DNA of 64,000 nucleotides from Pedobacter sp. Leaf170. Lineage in GTDB: Bacteria > Bacteroidota > Bacteroidia > Sphingobacteriales > Sphingobacteriaceae. The notes beneath the pieces are model-generated. The model was not told the origin of the DNA. It saw only the letters and a program-made list of their open reading frames with translations, and made no database searches. The translations under genes were made by a program, and so were the position numbers. Shown in pieces: positions 8,497-17,036 of this stretch; positions within the stretch are counted from its first letter, which is position 1, and each line of letters starts with the position of its first letter. The stretch lies in the NCBI RefSeq assembly GCF_920984665.1, contig NZ_CAKLBP010000002.1, positions 762,351 to 826,350 on the forward strand. The letters run 5' to 3'.

Positions 8497-9393
8497 TTGA
8501 AAAGGATAAAAATATATATAATTGGGCTGTTATTAATCTATGCAATTCAACCTGCATACAGTCAATTAAATCCAATGGGTAGCGTTTACTACCAAAATCA
8601 ATATTTGGCAAACCCTGCTTTGGCTGGTATTGATTCGATGATAAACTTAAACGGTGCTTTTAAGGCGCAGTGGACTAGTATTAAAGGTTCTCCCAGAATT
8701 CAATACTTAACCGGCGATTTGCAATTGAAAAGCAAAAAGGTTGGGTTAGGGATATTAGTTTACAATGAAAGCGCAGGTTTAATTAACAGAACAAGGGCAA
8801 CATTTAGCTATGCTTATCACTTAAAACTTAATGCAGATTCAAGCTATATTGATTTTGGCTTAGCAGCAGGTGTAATGAATGAATGGCTTGATTTAGGTAA
8901 AGCCATGGGCGATGTTAATGATGATATTCTGGCTAATTTCAGAGACAGGCAATTATACATTGATGGTGATTTCGGTATAGCCTATAGAAATGAAAAATTA
9001 ACTATACAAGGCTCATTACCAAACTTAAAGCGGTTTTTTAAACGCGATCAGGTTAGAAATGTAGTAGATAGATCAATATATTTTCTTGCCGCTGGATACA
9101 AAATCAGCATGAAAAGTGAAACCCTTAATTTAATCGAACCTAAGGTTGTATTTAGAGGAATAGAAAATTATAAGGGTATATTAGATGTTGGTGCAAACTT
9201 TAGTTTCTTGCAAGAAAAATTTGCGGTAAGTGGTATTTATCATAGTACAAACAGCATCACATTTGGCGCTGGTCTAAACTATCAACGCAAGCTTCAGCTT
9301 TTGCTTCAGTATACTACCAACACATCTGGCCTGCAAAATTATAGCAATGGAGAGTTTGAAATTGGTTTACGTTACAGCTTTCGCAAGTTTTGA
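8497..9393 (+). CDS. PorP/SprF-family type IX secretion outer-membrane protein
   Basis: 298 residues with signal peptide (KRIKIYIIGLLLIYAIQPAYSQ) and an outer-membrane beta-barrel pattern. The family start LNPMGSVYYQNQYLANPALAG is a clear PorP/SprF hallmark, and the end ENYSNG-like segment EFEIGLRYSFRKF closes the barrel. The only start in this position is TTG at 8497, 5 bp after the CHU_C gene. PorP/SprF proteins attach or help export proteins with type-B CTDs, so the operon order collagen-like / CHU_C / SprF fits a dedicated surface-assembly set. Confidence 0.88.
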   Translation: MKRIKIYIIGLLLIYAIQPAYSQLNPMGSVYYQNQYLANPALAGIDSMINLNGAFKAQWTSIKGSPRIQYLTGDLQLKSKKVGLGILVYNESAGLINRTRATFSYAYHLKLNADSSYIDFGLAAGVMNEWLDLGKAMGDVNDDILANFRDRQLYIDGDFGIAYRNEKLTIQGSLPNLKRFFKRDQVRNVVDRSIYFLAAGYKISMKSETLNLIEPKVVFRGIENYKGILDVGANFSFLQEKFAVSGIYHSTNSITFGAGLNYQRKLQLLLQYTTNTSGLQNYSNGEFEIGLRYSFRKF

Positions 9394-9401
9394 TATAAAA
9401 T

Positions 9402-9432
9402 AAAATCGGTCAGTTAACAACTGACCGATTTT
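9402..9432. terminator. Bidirectional terminator
   Basis: 14-bp perfect inverted repeat (AAAATCGGTCAGTT, loop AAC, complement) with T-runs on both strands, between the convergent genes ending at 9393 and 9441. Confidence 0.9.
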
Positions 9433-9440
9433 TAAATATT

Positions 9441-10052
9441 TTACCTTCTACCCATATCATCCCACTTATTTCGTTCATCCTGCAACTCTCTGGCAAGCTT
9501 CATTTCTTTATCCTTTGCCTTTACTTTATGTGCCTGAAATTCATCAGCAACTTCCTGATATAATTGTGTTCTGTAGTTTGCCTCTTTTCTGTATTTTCCC
9601 GTCTGTAAAATCACAATCGCTAATCCGGCACCCAAAACTATAATTATTGCCCAAACAATGGTATTATAAGTTCCTTTATTAAAAGAAATCCCTAAAAAAT
9701 TAATTTCATTTACAGAAGCTGTTGCACTCGCTAATGAACTCTCCTTGCCAGATACTTCACCCTTTAAGCCTGCAATATTTTCCGCCTGGCCTTTAATCTG
9801 TTGTTTAGCTTCGGCTAATTGTTTGCGTTCTTTTCGCAATGTATCGTTTACACTTTTCCATAATGATGTTAATCTGGATGGATTAATGAGTTTTGCTCCA
9901 TACAAGGTTTTCGATTTTTTTAACATAAACTGATACTGTCCGTTTAAAGATGGGTCAGTATTTTTTGAAGTGTCTTGCTGTGCATGGGCAAATGCAACGT
10001 TTAAAAATAGTAGCGCTCCTAAACAATAAAGGATGTGTTTAATTTTTTGCAT
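9441..10052 (-). CDS. Conserved secreted/membrane coiled-coil protein of unknown function
   Basis: 203 residues. Signal peptide (IKHILYCLGALLFLNVAFAHAQ). Then GQYQFMLKKSKTLYGAKLINPSRL and a Lys/Gln/Glu-rich coiled coil (RKERKQLAEAKQQIKGQ, about 75-115). A single membrane helix follows (TIVWAIIIVLGAGLAIVIL, about 130-150), then a charged cytoplasmic helix ending DERNKWDDMGRR. I recall related Sphingobacteriaceae proteins carrying a wrong tRNA (guanine-N1)-methyltransferase label. There is no methyltransferase fold here. Function unknown. Confidence 0.75.
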   Translation of the reverse strand: MQKIKHILYCLGALLFLNVAFAHAQQDTSKNTDPSLNGQYQFMLKKSKTLYGAKLINPSRLTSLWKSVNDTLRKERKQLAEAKQQIKGQAENIAGLKGEVSGKESSLASATASVNEINFLGISFNKGTYNTIVWAIIIVLGAGLAIVILQTGKYRKEANYRTQLYQEVADEFQAHKVKAKDKEMKLARELQDERNKWDDMGRR

Positions 10053-10124
10053 AGTTTAAATGTAAATGTTAAAATGTAAAACTACATTTTTATATAATTT
10101 ATTATAAATTAATTTCTGATAGAT

Positions 10125-10132
10125 TACATTTG
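10125..10132 (+). promoter_or_regulatory. TAnnTTTG -7 element just before the prephenate dehydrogenase ATG
   Basis: TACATTTG ends 4 bp before the ATG at 10137. If used, transcription would start at or near the start codon. No TTTG is found at the expected -33 distance, so this is a weak call. Confidence 0.45.
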
Positions 10133-10136
10133 TTTC

Positions 10137-11393
10137 ATGCAAATAGGAATTATTGGTTTAGGCGATATGGGTAAATTGTATGCGCATTCGTTTGTAAAGG
10201 CTGGTTATAAGGTGTGTGGAGCTGATATGCCCTTGCGTTATAATGATTTGAAATCAGAGCTCGAACCAAAAGGTGTAGAAGTTTTAAATGATGGACATGA
10301 AGTATCAAGAAAATCTGACTTTATAATCTACTGTGTAGAAGCAGAGAAAATAGATGAAGTTGTTGCAGCTTTTGCGTTATCTACCAAATACGGGGCAATA
10401 GTAGCGGGGCAAACTTCTGTAAAGCATCCTGAAATTGCAGCTTTCGAAAAGCATCTTCCTAAAGAAACTCAAATTGTAACCTGCCATTCTTTGCACGGAC
10501 CAGCTTTTAGTCCTGAAGGACAAACTCTGGTCGTTGTACGTCATCGGGCTACGGATGAGGTTTATGCCAAAGCGCTTGAAATTTATCGCTCCCTAAAGTC
10601 GAATATTATAGAAATGGACGATTTCCATGAGCACGACCGCATTGTAGCCGATACACAGGCGGTTACACATATGGGTTTTGAAAGCATGGGGTCAGCATGG
10701 AAAAATGCTGGTTTTTTCCCTTGGGATAATCCTTCTTATTCCGGTGGAATCGATAATGTAAAGATTTTAACTACGTTAAGGATTTTTAGCTACAAATCGC
10801 ACATTTATGCCGGTTTGGCCATTCTAAATCCATATGCTCAAAAACAGGTTAAATATTATGCTCAGGCAGAATCTGAATTATATAAGCTGATGATTTGTGA
10901 AAATGAAATTGAATTCCGGGCAAAAATTTATGCTGCCCGTGATTTTGTGTTTCATGAAAGTAGAAACCTTTTATTGCTAGATGATAATATCATGAAAGAG
11001 TTTAGCCTATCAGATGCGGAGCATAAACAGAAACCCAATTCGCATCTAAGCTTGTTGAGTATGGTTTATGCCTGGTATAAAATGGGTATAAATCCTTATG
11101 ATAACCTAATTTGCCAAACGCCACCATTTAAACTTCGTTTAGGCATAGCCGAATATCTTTTTAAAAATGAGGAGATGTTAGAAGAATCTATTCAAACTGC
11201 TTTGTACGATAAATCCATCCGAGGGGATGATTTAGAATTCCATACCGCAGTTCATGAATGGGCGTCAATAATTGGTTACGGCGATTTGAAAGGTTACAAA
11301 GAACATTTTGAAGCTGCAAAATCTTTTTTCGCTAACAGATTAAACGATGGGAGAGATTTAAGTGCAGAAATGATTAAAAGGCTAGGGAAGTAA
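10137..11393 (+). CDS. Prephenate dehydrogenase, fungal TYR1-like type
   Basis: Predicted to oxidise prephenate to 4-hydroxyphenylpyruvate in tyrosine synthesis. 418 residues: N-terminal Rossmann fold with GIIGLGDMGKLYAHSF (dinucleotide loop at 7-12), then GQTSVKHPEIAAFEKHLP, HSLHGP (117-122), ADTQAVTH (171-178), a central SLRIYS-like TTLRIFSYKSHIYAGLAI, and NSHLSLLSMVYAWYKMGI, NPYDNLICQTPPF near the end. These blocks occur in the same order in the yeast TYR1 enzyme, as I remember it. Typical bacterial TyrA proteins are ~280-380 residues and lack this long helical C-terminal half. No other aromatic-acid gene is adjacent, and it is probably transcribed alone. The enzyme class is fairly sure, cofactor preference is not. 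Confidence 0.85.
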   Translation: MQIGIIGLGDMGKLYAHSFVKAGYKVCGADMPLRYNDLKSELEPKGVEVLNDGHEVSRKSDFIIYCVEAEKIDEVVAAFALSTKYGAIVAGQTSVKHPEIAAFEKHLPKETQIVTCHSLHGPAFSPEGQTLVVVRHRATDEVYAKALEIYRSLKSNIIEMDDFHEHDRIVADTQAVTHMGFESMGSAWKNAGFFPWDNPSYSGGIDNVKILTTLRIFSYKSHIYAGLAILNPYAQKQVKYYAQAESELYKLMICENEIEFRAKIYAARDFVFHESRNLLLLDDNIMKEFSLSDAEHKQKPNSHLSLLSMVYAWYKMGINPYDNLICQTPPFKLRLGIAEYLFKNEEMLEESIQTALYDKSIRGDDLEFHTAVHEWASIIGYGDLKGYKEHFEAAKSFFANRLNDGRDLSAEMIKRLGK

Positions 11394-11600
11394 CGGAGAT
11401 GTAGGATGTTTTTTGTTAGATGGATGATGTCTTGAATTTTATTCCAGCGAGAGCAAACTAAGGTATGCATTACTATTAGGAAATATCAAGCCGATGAAAT
11501 CGTCCGGGATGAAAAATTAAAATTCCCCATCTCCATCTACCATTTTCCATCTACCATTTTACATATTCCATATACCATATAGACTTTATTTAATTCTCTA
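11394..11600. repeat. Degenerate intergenic repeat tract (ATCTACCATTTTCC type)
   Basis: The gap has AGATG/GGATG-type words on the left (about 11397-11430) and repeated CCATCTACCATTTT words on the right (about 11525-11575), forming a loose imperfect palindrome around a unique centre. Arms are too degenerate to align confidently by eye. Confidence 0.4.
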
Positions 11601-11629
11601 AATCGTTCGTTTAGCCAAAATGTGTGCCT

Positions 11630-11637
11630 TATATTTG
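11630..11637 (+). promoter_or_regulatory. TAnnTTTG element just before the TauE/SafE gene
   Basis: TATATTTG ends 4 bp before the ATG at 11642, which also argues against the upstream GTG start at 11624, since that would overlap the element. No exact -33 TTTG at 19 bp. Confidence 0.5.
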
Positions 11638-11641
11638 CCGC

Positions 11642-12478
11642 ATGTCGGTATTACTATTTACCATTATTGTATTAGTTGGCGCTTTTTTAGCAGGTTTGCT
11701 AGGCTCCTTAACTGGTTTAGGTGGTGGCGTTATCATCATTCCATTGCTAACTTTAGCTTTAGGTGTCGATATTCATTATGCAATTGGTGCATCAATTGTT
11801 TCAGTAATTGCAACCTCTTCGGGTTCTGCGGCGGCATACGTTAAAGAAGGTATTACCAACATCCGGATTGGTATGTTTTTGGAAATCGCCACGACAGTTG
11901 GTGCAATAAGTGGTGCTGTTGTTGCCGTTTATCTTAATGCAAATTACATCGCCATCATATTTGGTTGTATTTTAATTTTCTCAGCCATCATGACATTGAA
12001 AAAAAAGGTAGACCACTCTACTCTGGATTATTCAAATAAATGGGCTAAATTTTTTAAACTTAATGGAAGTTATCCTGATAAAGGTATTGAGCATAAATAT
12101 GCTGTAAAAAATGTACCAGGTGGTTTCCTTATGATGCTTTTTGCAGGAACACTTTCTGGGTTATTAGGTATTGGAAGCGGCGCCTTAAAAGTTATTGCAA
12201 TGGATAATATCATGCGATTGCCTTTTAAAGTATCAACTACCACAAGTAATTTTATGATGGGTGTTACAGCTGCAGCCAGCGCTATTGTTTATCTGCATAG
12301 AGGGCAAATAGACCCTGGTATTGCAATGCCGGTTTGTATTGGCGTTTTAGCGGGTGCAACCATAGGCTCAAAAATTTTGCTTAAAACCAATACCGGTAAG
12401 TTAAAAATTGTATTTGCAGTTGTAGTAGCGTTTTTGGCGCTTCAAATGATTTATAAAGGCTTAACAGGTTTGATGTAA
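11642..12478 (+). CDS. TauE/SafE-family membrane permease (anion exporter)
   Basis: Integral inner-membrane protein of 278 residues with about eight hydrophobic helices. The duplicated family motifs are present: AGLLGSLTGLGGGVIIIPLL in the first half and GTLSGLLGIGSGALKVIAM in the second. Members export sulfite, sulfoacetate or related organosulfur anions, and the substrate here cannot be told. The ATG at 11642 is chosen over GTG 11624. The stop overlaps the start of the DUF1634 gene by one base, a pairing seen in many genomes, so the two likely work together. Confidence 0.88.
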   Translation: MSVLLFTIIVLVGAFLAGLLGSLTGLGGGVIIIPLLTLALGVDIHYAIGASIVSVIATSSGSAAAYVKEGITNIRIGMFLEIATTVGAISGAVVAVYLNANYIAIIFGCILIFSAIMTLKKKVDHSTLDYSNKWAKFFKLNGSYPDKGIEHKYAVKNVPGGFLMMLFAGTLSGLLGIGSGALKVIAMDNIMRLPFKVSTTTSNFMMGVTAAASAIVYLHRGQIDPGIAMPVCIGVLAGATIGSKILLKTNTGKLKIVFAVVVAFLALQMIYKGLTGLM

Positions 12479-12858
12479 TGAAAGAATTAGAAGAGAAAGA
12501 TATTCAGGTAATTTTGGGTACCCTATTAAGGGCCGGTGTAATCATCTCTATGACCATTGTGTTAATCGGCGGCTTTATTTTCTTGGTGCATAACAAAGGT
12601 GCAGTTACCGACTATAAAGTATTTACGCCAGAGTTATCTAAATTTTCATCAATTGCAGAAATATTTGAAGGCCTGTTAACTTTTAAAGGTGATGCGATTG
12701 TTCAGTTTGGTGTTCTGATGCTAATTTTCACTCCCATTGCCCGTATAGTTTTCGCCATTTTTAGTTTTTTGCTCGAAAAAGATTATCTCTATGTATTAAT
12801 AGGTTTTATCATTTTAGCCATTATCGCAATAAGTTTAAGTGGTGGTGTAGCGCATTAG
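12478..12858 (+). CDS. DUF1634 membrane protein
   Basis: 126 residues with three membrane helices (about 13-38, 75-97, 103-123), matching the small DUF1634 family, which usually sits beside TauE/SafE permeases. It is translationally coupled by a TAATG overlap with the upstream permease. It may be an accessory subunit of that transporter. No biochemical role is established. Confidence 0.82.
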   Translation: MKELEEKDIQVILGTLLRAGVIISMTIVLIGGFIFLVHNKGAVTDYKVFTPELSKFSSIAEIFEGLLTFKGDAIVQFGVLMLIFTPIARIVFAIFSFLLEKDYLYVLIGFIILAIIAISLSGGVAH

Positions 12859-13011
12859 CTCTATATTTCTGCTAACTCCCCATCTATCAGCAAATTATTT
12901 GAATACCTTCATGACTTTTACTCAAAAGGTGCATTTTTGTTAACAAAACCATTATCGCTTCAGCGCCTTTGAAAAAAAATCAATAATAGTTGAAAAATAT
13001 TTAGCTAACTA

Positions 13012-13042
13012 TTTGAAAATTAATAATTCTTGTCTATCTTTG
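13012..13042 (+). promoter_or_regulatory. Consensus promoter of the rplC ribosomal operon
   Basis: TTTG (13012-13015), exactly 19 bp, then TATCTTTG (13035-13042): a full match to the Bacteroidetes housekeeping sigma consensus. Expected start is near 13047, where the RNA begins with a CCCTTTCGGGG hairpin (13047-13057), giving a ~70-nt leader with a second hairpin (CGAAGC 13077-13082 / GCTTCG 13089-13094) before the L3 ATG. Confidence 0.88.
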
Positions 13043-13118
13043 CCCTCCCTTTCGGGGGATGCACAACCACCTTGAACGAAGCCCTACTGCTTCGATGGGT
13101 GTTAAATTAAAAGATAAA

Positions 13119-13736
13119 ATGTCAGGAATTATTGGAAAAAAAGTAGGAATGACCAGTATCTTCGATGCAGATGGAAAAAACATTCCATGTACTGTAATCG
13201 AGGCTGGGCCTTGTGTAGTTACACAAGTGAAGACCGAAGAAAAAGACGGGTATTCATCTATTCAGTTAGGATATGATGAGAAAAAAGAGAAAAACACAAC
13301 TCAACCGTTAAAAGGCCATTTCGCGAAAGCAAACACAACTCCGAAACGCAAACTTGTTGAATTCGATTCGTTTACAACTTCACTTAACTTAGGTGATGTA
13401 GTAACCGTTGATTCGTTCGCAGAAGGCGATTTTGTTGATGTTGTAGGTACCTCAAAAGGTAAAGGTTTTCAAGGTGTTGTAAAACGCCACGGATTTGCCG
13501 GTGTTGGTATGCAGACTCACGGTCAGCATAACCGTTTACGTGCCCCAGGTTCATTGGGAGCGTCATCATTCCCATCACGTGTATTCAAAGGAATGCGCAT
13601 GGCAGGAAGAACAGGTGGAGACAGAGTAAAAGTTCAAAACTTACAAGTTTTGAAAGTTTATGCTGAGCAAAACTTATTAGTAGTTAGTGGTTCCATTCCA
13701 GGAGCTAAAGGTTCTTACGTAATCTTAGACAAGTAA
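13119..13736 (+). CDS. rplC: 50S ribosomal protein L3
   Basis: Early-assembly 23S rRNA-binding protein, 205 residues from the ATG at 13119 ([19 protein letters not shown]). The frame is open from 13059, but that would encode the structured leader. The family motifs [30 protein letters not shown] and [13 protein letters not shown] are present. It is the first gene of the long cluster, with L4 4 bp downstream. Being first behind a structured leader makes it a plausible control point, as S10-type leaders are in other bacteria. Confidence 0.97.
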   Translation: MSGIIGKKVGMTSIFDADGKNIPCTVIEAGPCVVTQVKTEEKDGYSSIQLGYDEKKEKNTTQPLKGHFAKANTTPKRKLVEFDSFTTSLNLGDVVTVDSFAEGDFVDVVGTSKGKGFQGVVKRHGFAGVGMQTHGQHNRLRAPGSLGASSFPSRVFKGMRMAGRTGGDRVKVQNLQVLKVYAEQNLLVVSGSIPGAKGSYVILDK

Positions 13737-13740
13737 TCAG

Positions 13741-14370
13741 ATGGAAGTTAAAGTATTAAACATTTCAGGTAAAGAAACAGGTGCCAAGGTGCAACTTCCT
13801 GAATCGGTATTCGGTATCGAGCCTAACGACCACGCGATTTATTTAGATGTTAAACAGTATTTGGCTAACCAACGTCAAGGTACTCACAAATCTAAACAAC
13901 GTAATGAGATTGCTGGTTCAACTCGCAAACTATACAAACAAAAAGGTACAGGTGGTGCAAGAGCAGGTAGCATTAAATCTCCGTTATTTAACGGTGGTGG
14001 TCGTGTTTTCGGTCCTCAACCACGTGATTACAGTTTTAAATTAAACAAGAAATTAAAATCATTAGCACGTAAATCTGCTTTAGCTTATAAAGCAAAAGAT
14101 AACAACGTGGTAGTTTTAGAAGATTTTAACTTCGATACAATTAAAACTAAAAACTACACAAGTTTATTAGCCGCATTAAACGTAGGTACTCAAAAAACTT
14201 TGTTGGTTTTACCTTCACAAAATAATAATATCTATTTATCAAGCAGAAACGTAGAGAAAACTAAAGTAATTACTGCAGCAGATTTAAATACATACGATGT
14301 ATTAAATGCAGGTGTACTTGTTTTAACAGCAGATTCTGTAAAAACTTTGGAGGAGGCATTTGCCAAATAA
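13741..14370 (+). CDS. rplD: 50S ribosomal protein L4
   Basis: 209 residues. The N-terminal half carries the extended loop with [20 protein letters not shown] and [18 protein letters not shown] that reaches into the exit tunnel. The C-terminal half is the globular alpha/beta domain. In E. coli L4 represses its own operon by acting on the leader. The same role for the rplC leader here is only a possibility. Confidence 0.97.
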   Translation: MEVKVLNISGKETGAKVQLPESVFGIEPNDHAIYLDVKQYLANQRQGTHKSKQRNEIAGSTRKLYKQKGTGGARAGSIKSPLFNGGGRVFGPQPRDYSFKLNKKLKSLARKSALAYKAKDNNVVVLEDFNFDTIKTKNYTSLLAALNVGTQKTLLVLPSQNNNIYLSSRNVEKTKVITAADLNTYDVLNAGVLVLTADSVKTLEEAFAK

Positions 14371-14371
14371 T

Positions 14372-14662
14372 ATGGAAATTTTAAAAAAACCAATATTAAC
14401 CGAAAAAGCTTCAGGTTTAACTGAAAAATTAAACGTTTTCACGTTTAGCGTTAATCATAAAGCAAATAAATTACAGATTAAATCTGCAATCGAAAAACTT
14501 TATGGTGTAACTATCGTAGCAATCAATACTATGGTTGTAGATGGTAAAGCTAAATCTCGTTACACTAAAGCAGGTTTTGTTTCTGGCCGTAGCCCGAAAT
14601 ATAAAAAAGCAATTGTAACGTTGAAAGACGGTGAAACAATAGATTATTACGCAAATCTTTAA
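14372..14662 (+). CDS. rplW: 50S ribosomal protein L23
   Basis: 96 residues from the ATG at 14372 (MEILKKPILTEKAS). A TTG at 14360 lies inside rplD and is not needed. L23 sits at the tunnel exit and docks trigger factor and SRP. Typical motifs: KPILTEK, HKANKLQIKSAIEKLYGV, and GRSPKYKKAIVTLKDG. A GGAGGAGG run lies ~16 bp upstream, too far to be a strong ribosome-binding site. Confidence 0.97.
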   Translation: MEILKKPILTEKASGLTEKLNVFTFSVNHKANKLQIKSAIEKLYGVTIVAINTMVVDGKAKSRYTKAGFVSGRSPKYKKAIVTLKDGETIDYYANL

Positions 14663-14682
14663 TTTAATTATTAATTATAACT

Positions 14683-15507
14683 ATGGGCTTAAGAAAATTT
14701 AAACCAGTTACTCCGGGTACCCGCTTTAGAGTTGGGGCCAGCTTTACGGAGATTACAGCAACCAAGCCCGAAAAATCATTGGTTGTATCATCAAAAAAGT
14801 CTGGTGGACGTAACAATACAGGTAAAATGACTATGCGCTACATGGGTGGTGGTCATAAAAAATCATATCGTTTAATCGACTTCAAACGCGATAAATTTGA
14901 TATTCCTGCAACAGTAGCTACTGTTGAATACGATCCAAACCGTACTGCCCGCATCGCATTGTTAAACTATGCAGATGGCGAGAAGCGTTACATCATTGCT
15001 CCTGAAGGATTACAAGTTGGTTCGGTATTATTATCGGGCGATACTGCAGCTCCGGAAGTAGGTAACACTTTAAAATTATCGAACATTCCATTAGGTTCTA
15101 TCGTTCACAACGTAGAGATTCACCCTGGAAAAGGAGCACAATTAGCTCGTAGTGCAGGTGCTTACGCACAATTAGCTGCCCGCGATGGTAAATATGCAAC
15201 CTTAAAAATGCCTTCTGGCGAAACCCGTTTAATCTTGACTACTTGTCTTGCTACTATCGGTGCTGTATCTAACTCAGATCACGCAAACGAAGTATTAGGT
15301 AAAGCTGGTCGTAAACGTTGGTTAGGTCGTCGTCCGAGAACAAGACCGGTAGCGATGAACCCAGTCGATCACCCAATGGGTGGTGGTGAAGGTAGATCAT
15401 CAGGTGGTCACCCTCGTTCAAGAAATGGTGTTTTAGCTAAAGGCTACAAAACCAGAGAACTTAAGAAATATTCTAATCGTCACATCATAGAGAGAAGGAA
15501 GAAATAA
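14683..15507 (+). CDS. rplB: 50S ribosomal protein L2
   Basis: 274 residues, the standard length. It is needed for subunit joining and peptidyl-transferase assembly. The N-terminal [10 protein letters not shown], the RNA-binding core with [19 protein letters not shown], and the C-terminal [19 protein letters not shown] with the conserved histidine are all intact. It overlaps rpsS by one base. Confidence 0.98.
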   Translation: MGLRKFKPVTPGTRFRVGASFTEITATKPEKSLVVSSKKSGGRNNTGKMTMRYMGGGHKKSYRLIDFKRDKFDIPATVATVEYDPNRTARIALLNYADGEKRYIIAPEGLQVGSVLLSGDTAAPEVGNTLKLSNIPLGSIVHNVEIHPGKGAQLARSAGAYAQLAARDGKYATLKMPSGETRLILTTCLATIGAVSNSDHANEVLGKAGRKRWLGRRPRTRPVAMNPVDHPMGGGEGRSSGGHPRSRNGVLAKGYKTRELKKYSNRHIIERRKK

Positions 15508-15773
15508 TGGCTCGTTCGATAAAAAAAGGACCTTATATTGACCATAACGTAGAGAAAAAAGTAAACTCTATGAATGATTCAGGCAAAAAGTCTGTAATCA
15601 AAACTTGGTCTCGTAGATCAATGATTTCACCAGATTTCGTTAATCATACATTTGCAGTACACAACGGTAATAAATTTATTCCAGTGTACGTAACAGAAAA
15701 CATGGTTGGTCACAAATTGGGAGAATTTGCTCCAACCAGAACATTCAGAGGACACGCTGAAAAGAAAAAATAA
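15507..15773 (+). CDS. rpsS: 30S ribosomal protein S19
   Basis: 88 residues: [51 protein letters not shown]. It binds 16S rRNA in the head with S13. It overlaps rplB by one base (TAATG) and is followed by rplV after 7 bp. Confidence 0.98.
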   Translation: MARSIKKGPYIDHNVEKKVNSMNDSGKKSVIKTWSRRSMISPDFVNHTFAVHNGNKFIPVYVTENMVGHKLGEFAPTRTFRGHAEKKK

Positions 15774-15780
15774 TTAGACA

Positions 15781-16140
15781 ATGGAAGCAATAGCAAAATT
15801 AAATAATTGTCCAACCTCACCGCGTAAGATGCGTTTGGTTGTAGATCTTATCAGAGGTGAACGTGTAGAGAAAGCATTAAGTGTTTTAAAGTTTACCAAT
15901 AAAGAAGCAGCAATAAGAGTTGAGAAATTATTATTATCTGCAATTAATAACTGGGAAGCTAAAAATGGTAAAACTTCTGATGGAAGCGAACTATTTGTTA
16001 AAACAATTATGGTAGATGGTGGTCGTCAGCTTAAGCGTTTACGTCCGGCACCTCAAGGTCGTGGATATAGAATTCGCAAGCGTTCAAACCACATCACTCT
16101 GATTGTAGATAGTAAAAATACAGAAACAACTCAAAACTAA
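15781..16140 (+). CDS. rplV: 50S ribosomal protein L22
   Basis: 119 residues. It contacts all 23S domains. The long beta-hairpin lining the exit tunnel is visible as [20 protein letters not shown]. The N-terminal [20 protein letters not shown] is canonical. A short Thr/Asn tail ends the protein. Confidence 0.97.
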   Translation: MEAIAKLNNCPTSPRKMRLVVDLIRGERVEKALSVLKFTNKEAAIRVEKLLLSAINNWEAKNGKTSDGSELFVKTIMVDGGRQLKRLRPAPQGRGYRIRKRSNHITLIVDSKNTETTQN

Positions 16141-16150
16141 TTTATAGGAA

Positions 16151-16996
16151 ATGGGACAAAAAGCAAATCCAATAGGTGCCAGATTAGGTATCATCAAAGG
16201 ATGGGATTCTAATTGGTTCGGTGGCAATAACTACTCCGATAAATTAGTTGAAGATGAGAAAATAAGAAAATACCTTTCTGCTCGTATCGCTAAAGGTGGT
16301 GTTGCAAAAGTAGTTATCGAGCGTACATTAAAACGTATCACTGTAACTATCCACACAGCTCGCCCGGGTATTGTAATCGGTAAAGCAGGTGCTGAGGTTG
16401 ATAAAATTAAAGAAGAGTTAAAGCAATTAACTAAAAAGGAAATTCAAATTAACATCTTCGAAATTAAACGCCCAGAACTTGATGCACAATTAGTTGCAGA
16501 AGGTGTTGCAAAGCAATTAGAAGCAAGGATCTCATTCCGTAGAGCAATGAAATCTTCTATCGCATCAACAATGCGTATGGGTGCTGAAGGTATTAAAATC
16601 ATGACTTCTGGTCGTTTAGGTGGTGCTGAGATGGCACGTACTGAGCAGTACAAAGAAGGAAGAGTACCTTTGCATACATTCCGTGCTGATATCGACTATG
16701 CTTTAGCTGAAGCTTTAACCACTTATGGTAAAATCGGCGTAAAAGTATGGATCTGTAAAGGTGAGGTTTATGGTAAACGTGATTTGTCTCCAAACATTGG
16801 TGCAACAAATAACGGTCCTAAAGGCCAATCTGATAAACCAGCATTCGGTGGAAGAGATAACAGAGGTGGTGGAAGAGATAACCGTGGCGGTGGTAACGAC
16901 AGACGTGGTGGAAACCAAGGTGGTGGTCGTGGTCCAGGTCAAGGTGGTGCAAACAGAGGTGGTGGCGCAGGCGCTAACAGAGGTCCTCGTAAATAA
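16151..16996 (+). CDS. rpsC: 30S ribosomal protein S3 with Gly/Arg/Asn-rich C-terminal tail
   Basis: 281 residues against ~210-240 in most bacteria. The KH domain ([20 protein letters not shown]) and C-terminal domain ([31 protein letters not shown]) are normal and end near residue 210. An ~70-residue low-complexity tail follows, made of [21 protein letters not shown] and similar RGG-like units ending GPRK. S3 lies at the mRNA entry channel, so a basic flexible tail could touch mRNA. That is inference. Overlapping frames of this GC-rich tail create long spurious ORFs. Confidence 0.96.
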   Translation: MGQKANPIGARLGIIKGWDSNWFGGNNYSDKLVEDEKIRKYLSARIAKGGVAKVVIERTLKRITVTIHTARPGIVIGKAGAEVDKIKEELKQLTKKEIQINIFEIKRPELDAQLVAEGVAKQLEARISFRRAMKSSIASTMRMGAEGIKIMTSGRLGGAEMARTEQYKEGRVPLHTFRADIDYALAEALTTYGKIGVKVWICKGEVYGKRDLSPNIGATNNGPKGQSDKPAFGGRDNRGGGRDNRGGGNDRRGGNQGGGRGPGQGGANRGGGAGANRGPRK

Positions 16997-17036
16997 TTGA
17001 TTTATTAACATCGTTTAACGATTAGAACAAAATAAA

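Noticed and set aside
1990..13011. The 11-kb block between rpsJ and rplC as an integrated mobile island
   Set aside because: No integrase, transposase, tRNA, or flanking direct repeats were seen, and the genes look chromosomal in base usage.
13059..13118. Extended start for rplC
   Set aside because: The extra residues would be encoded by the structured leader and are not L3-like. The ATG at 13119 aligns with known L3 starts.
16444..17000. Several ORFs overlapping the S3 tail on both strands
   Set aside because: They follow the Gly/Arg-rich composition of rpsC and contain Val/Thr runs typical of shadow frames.
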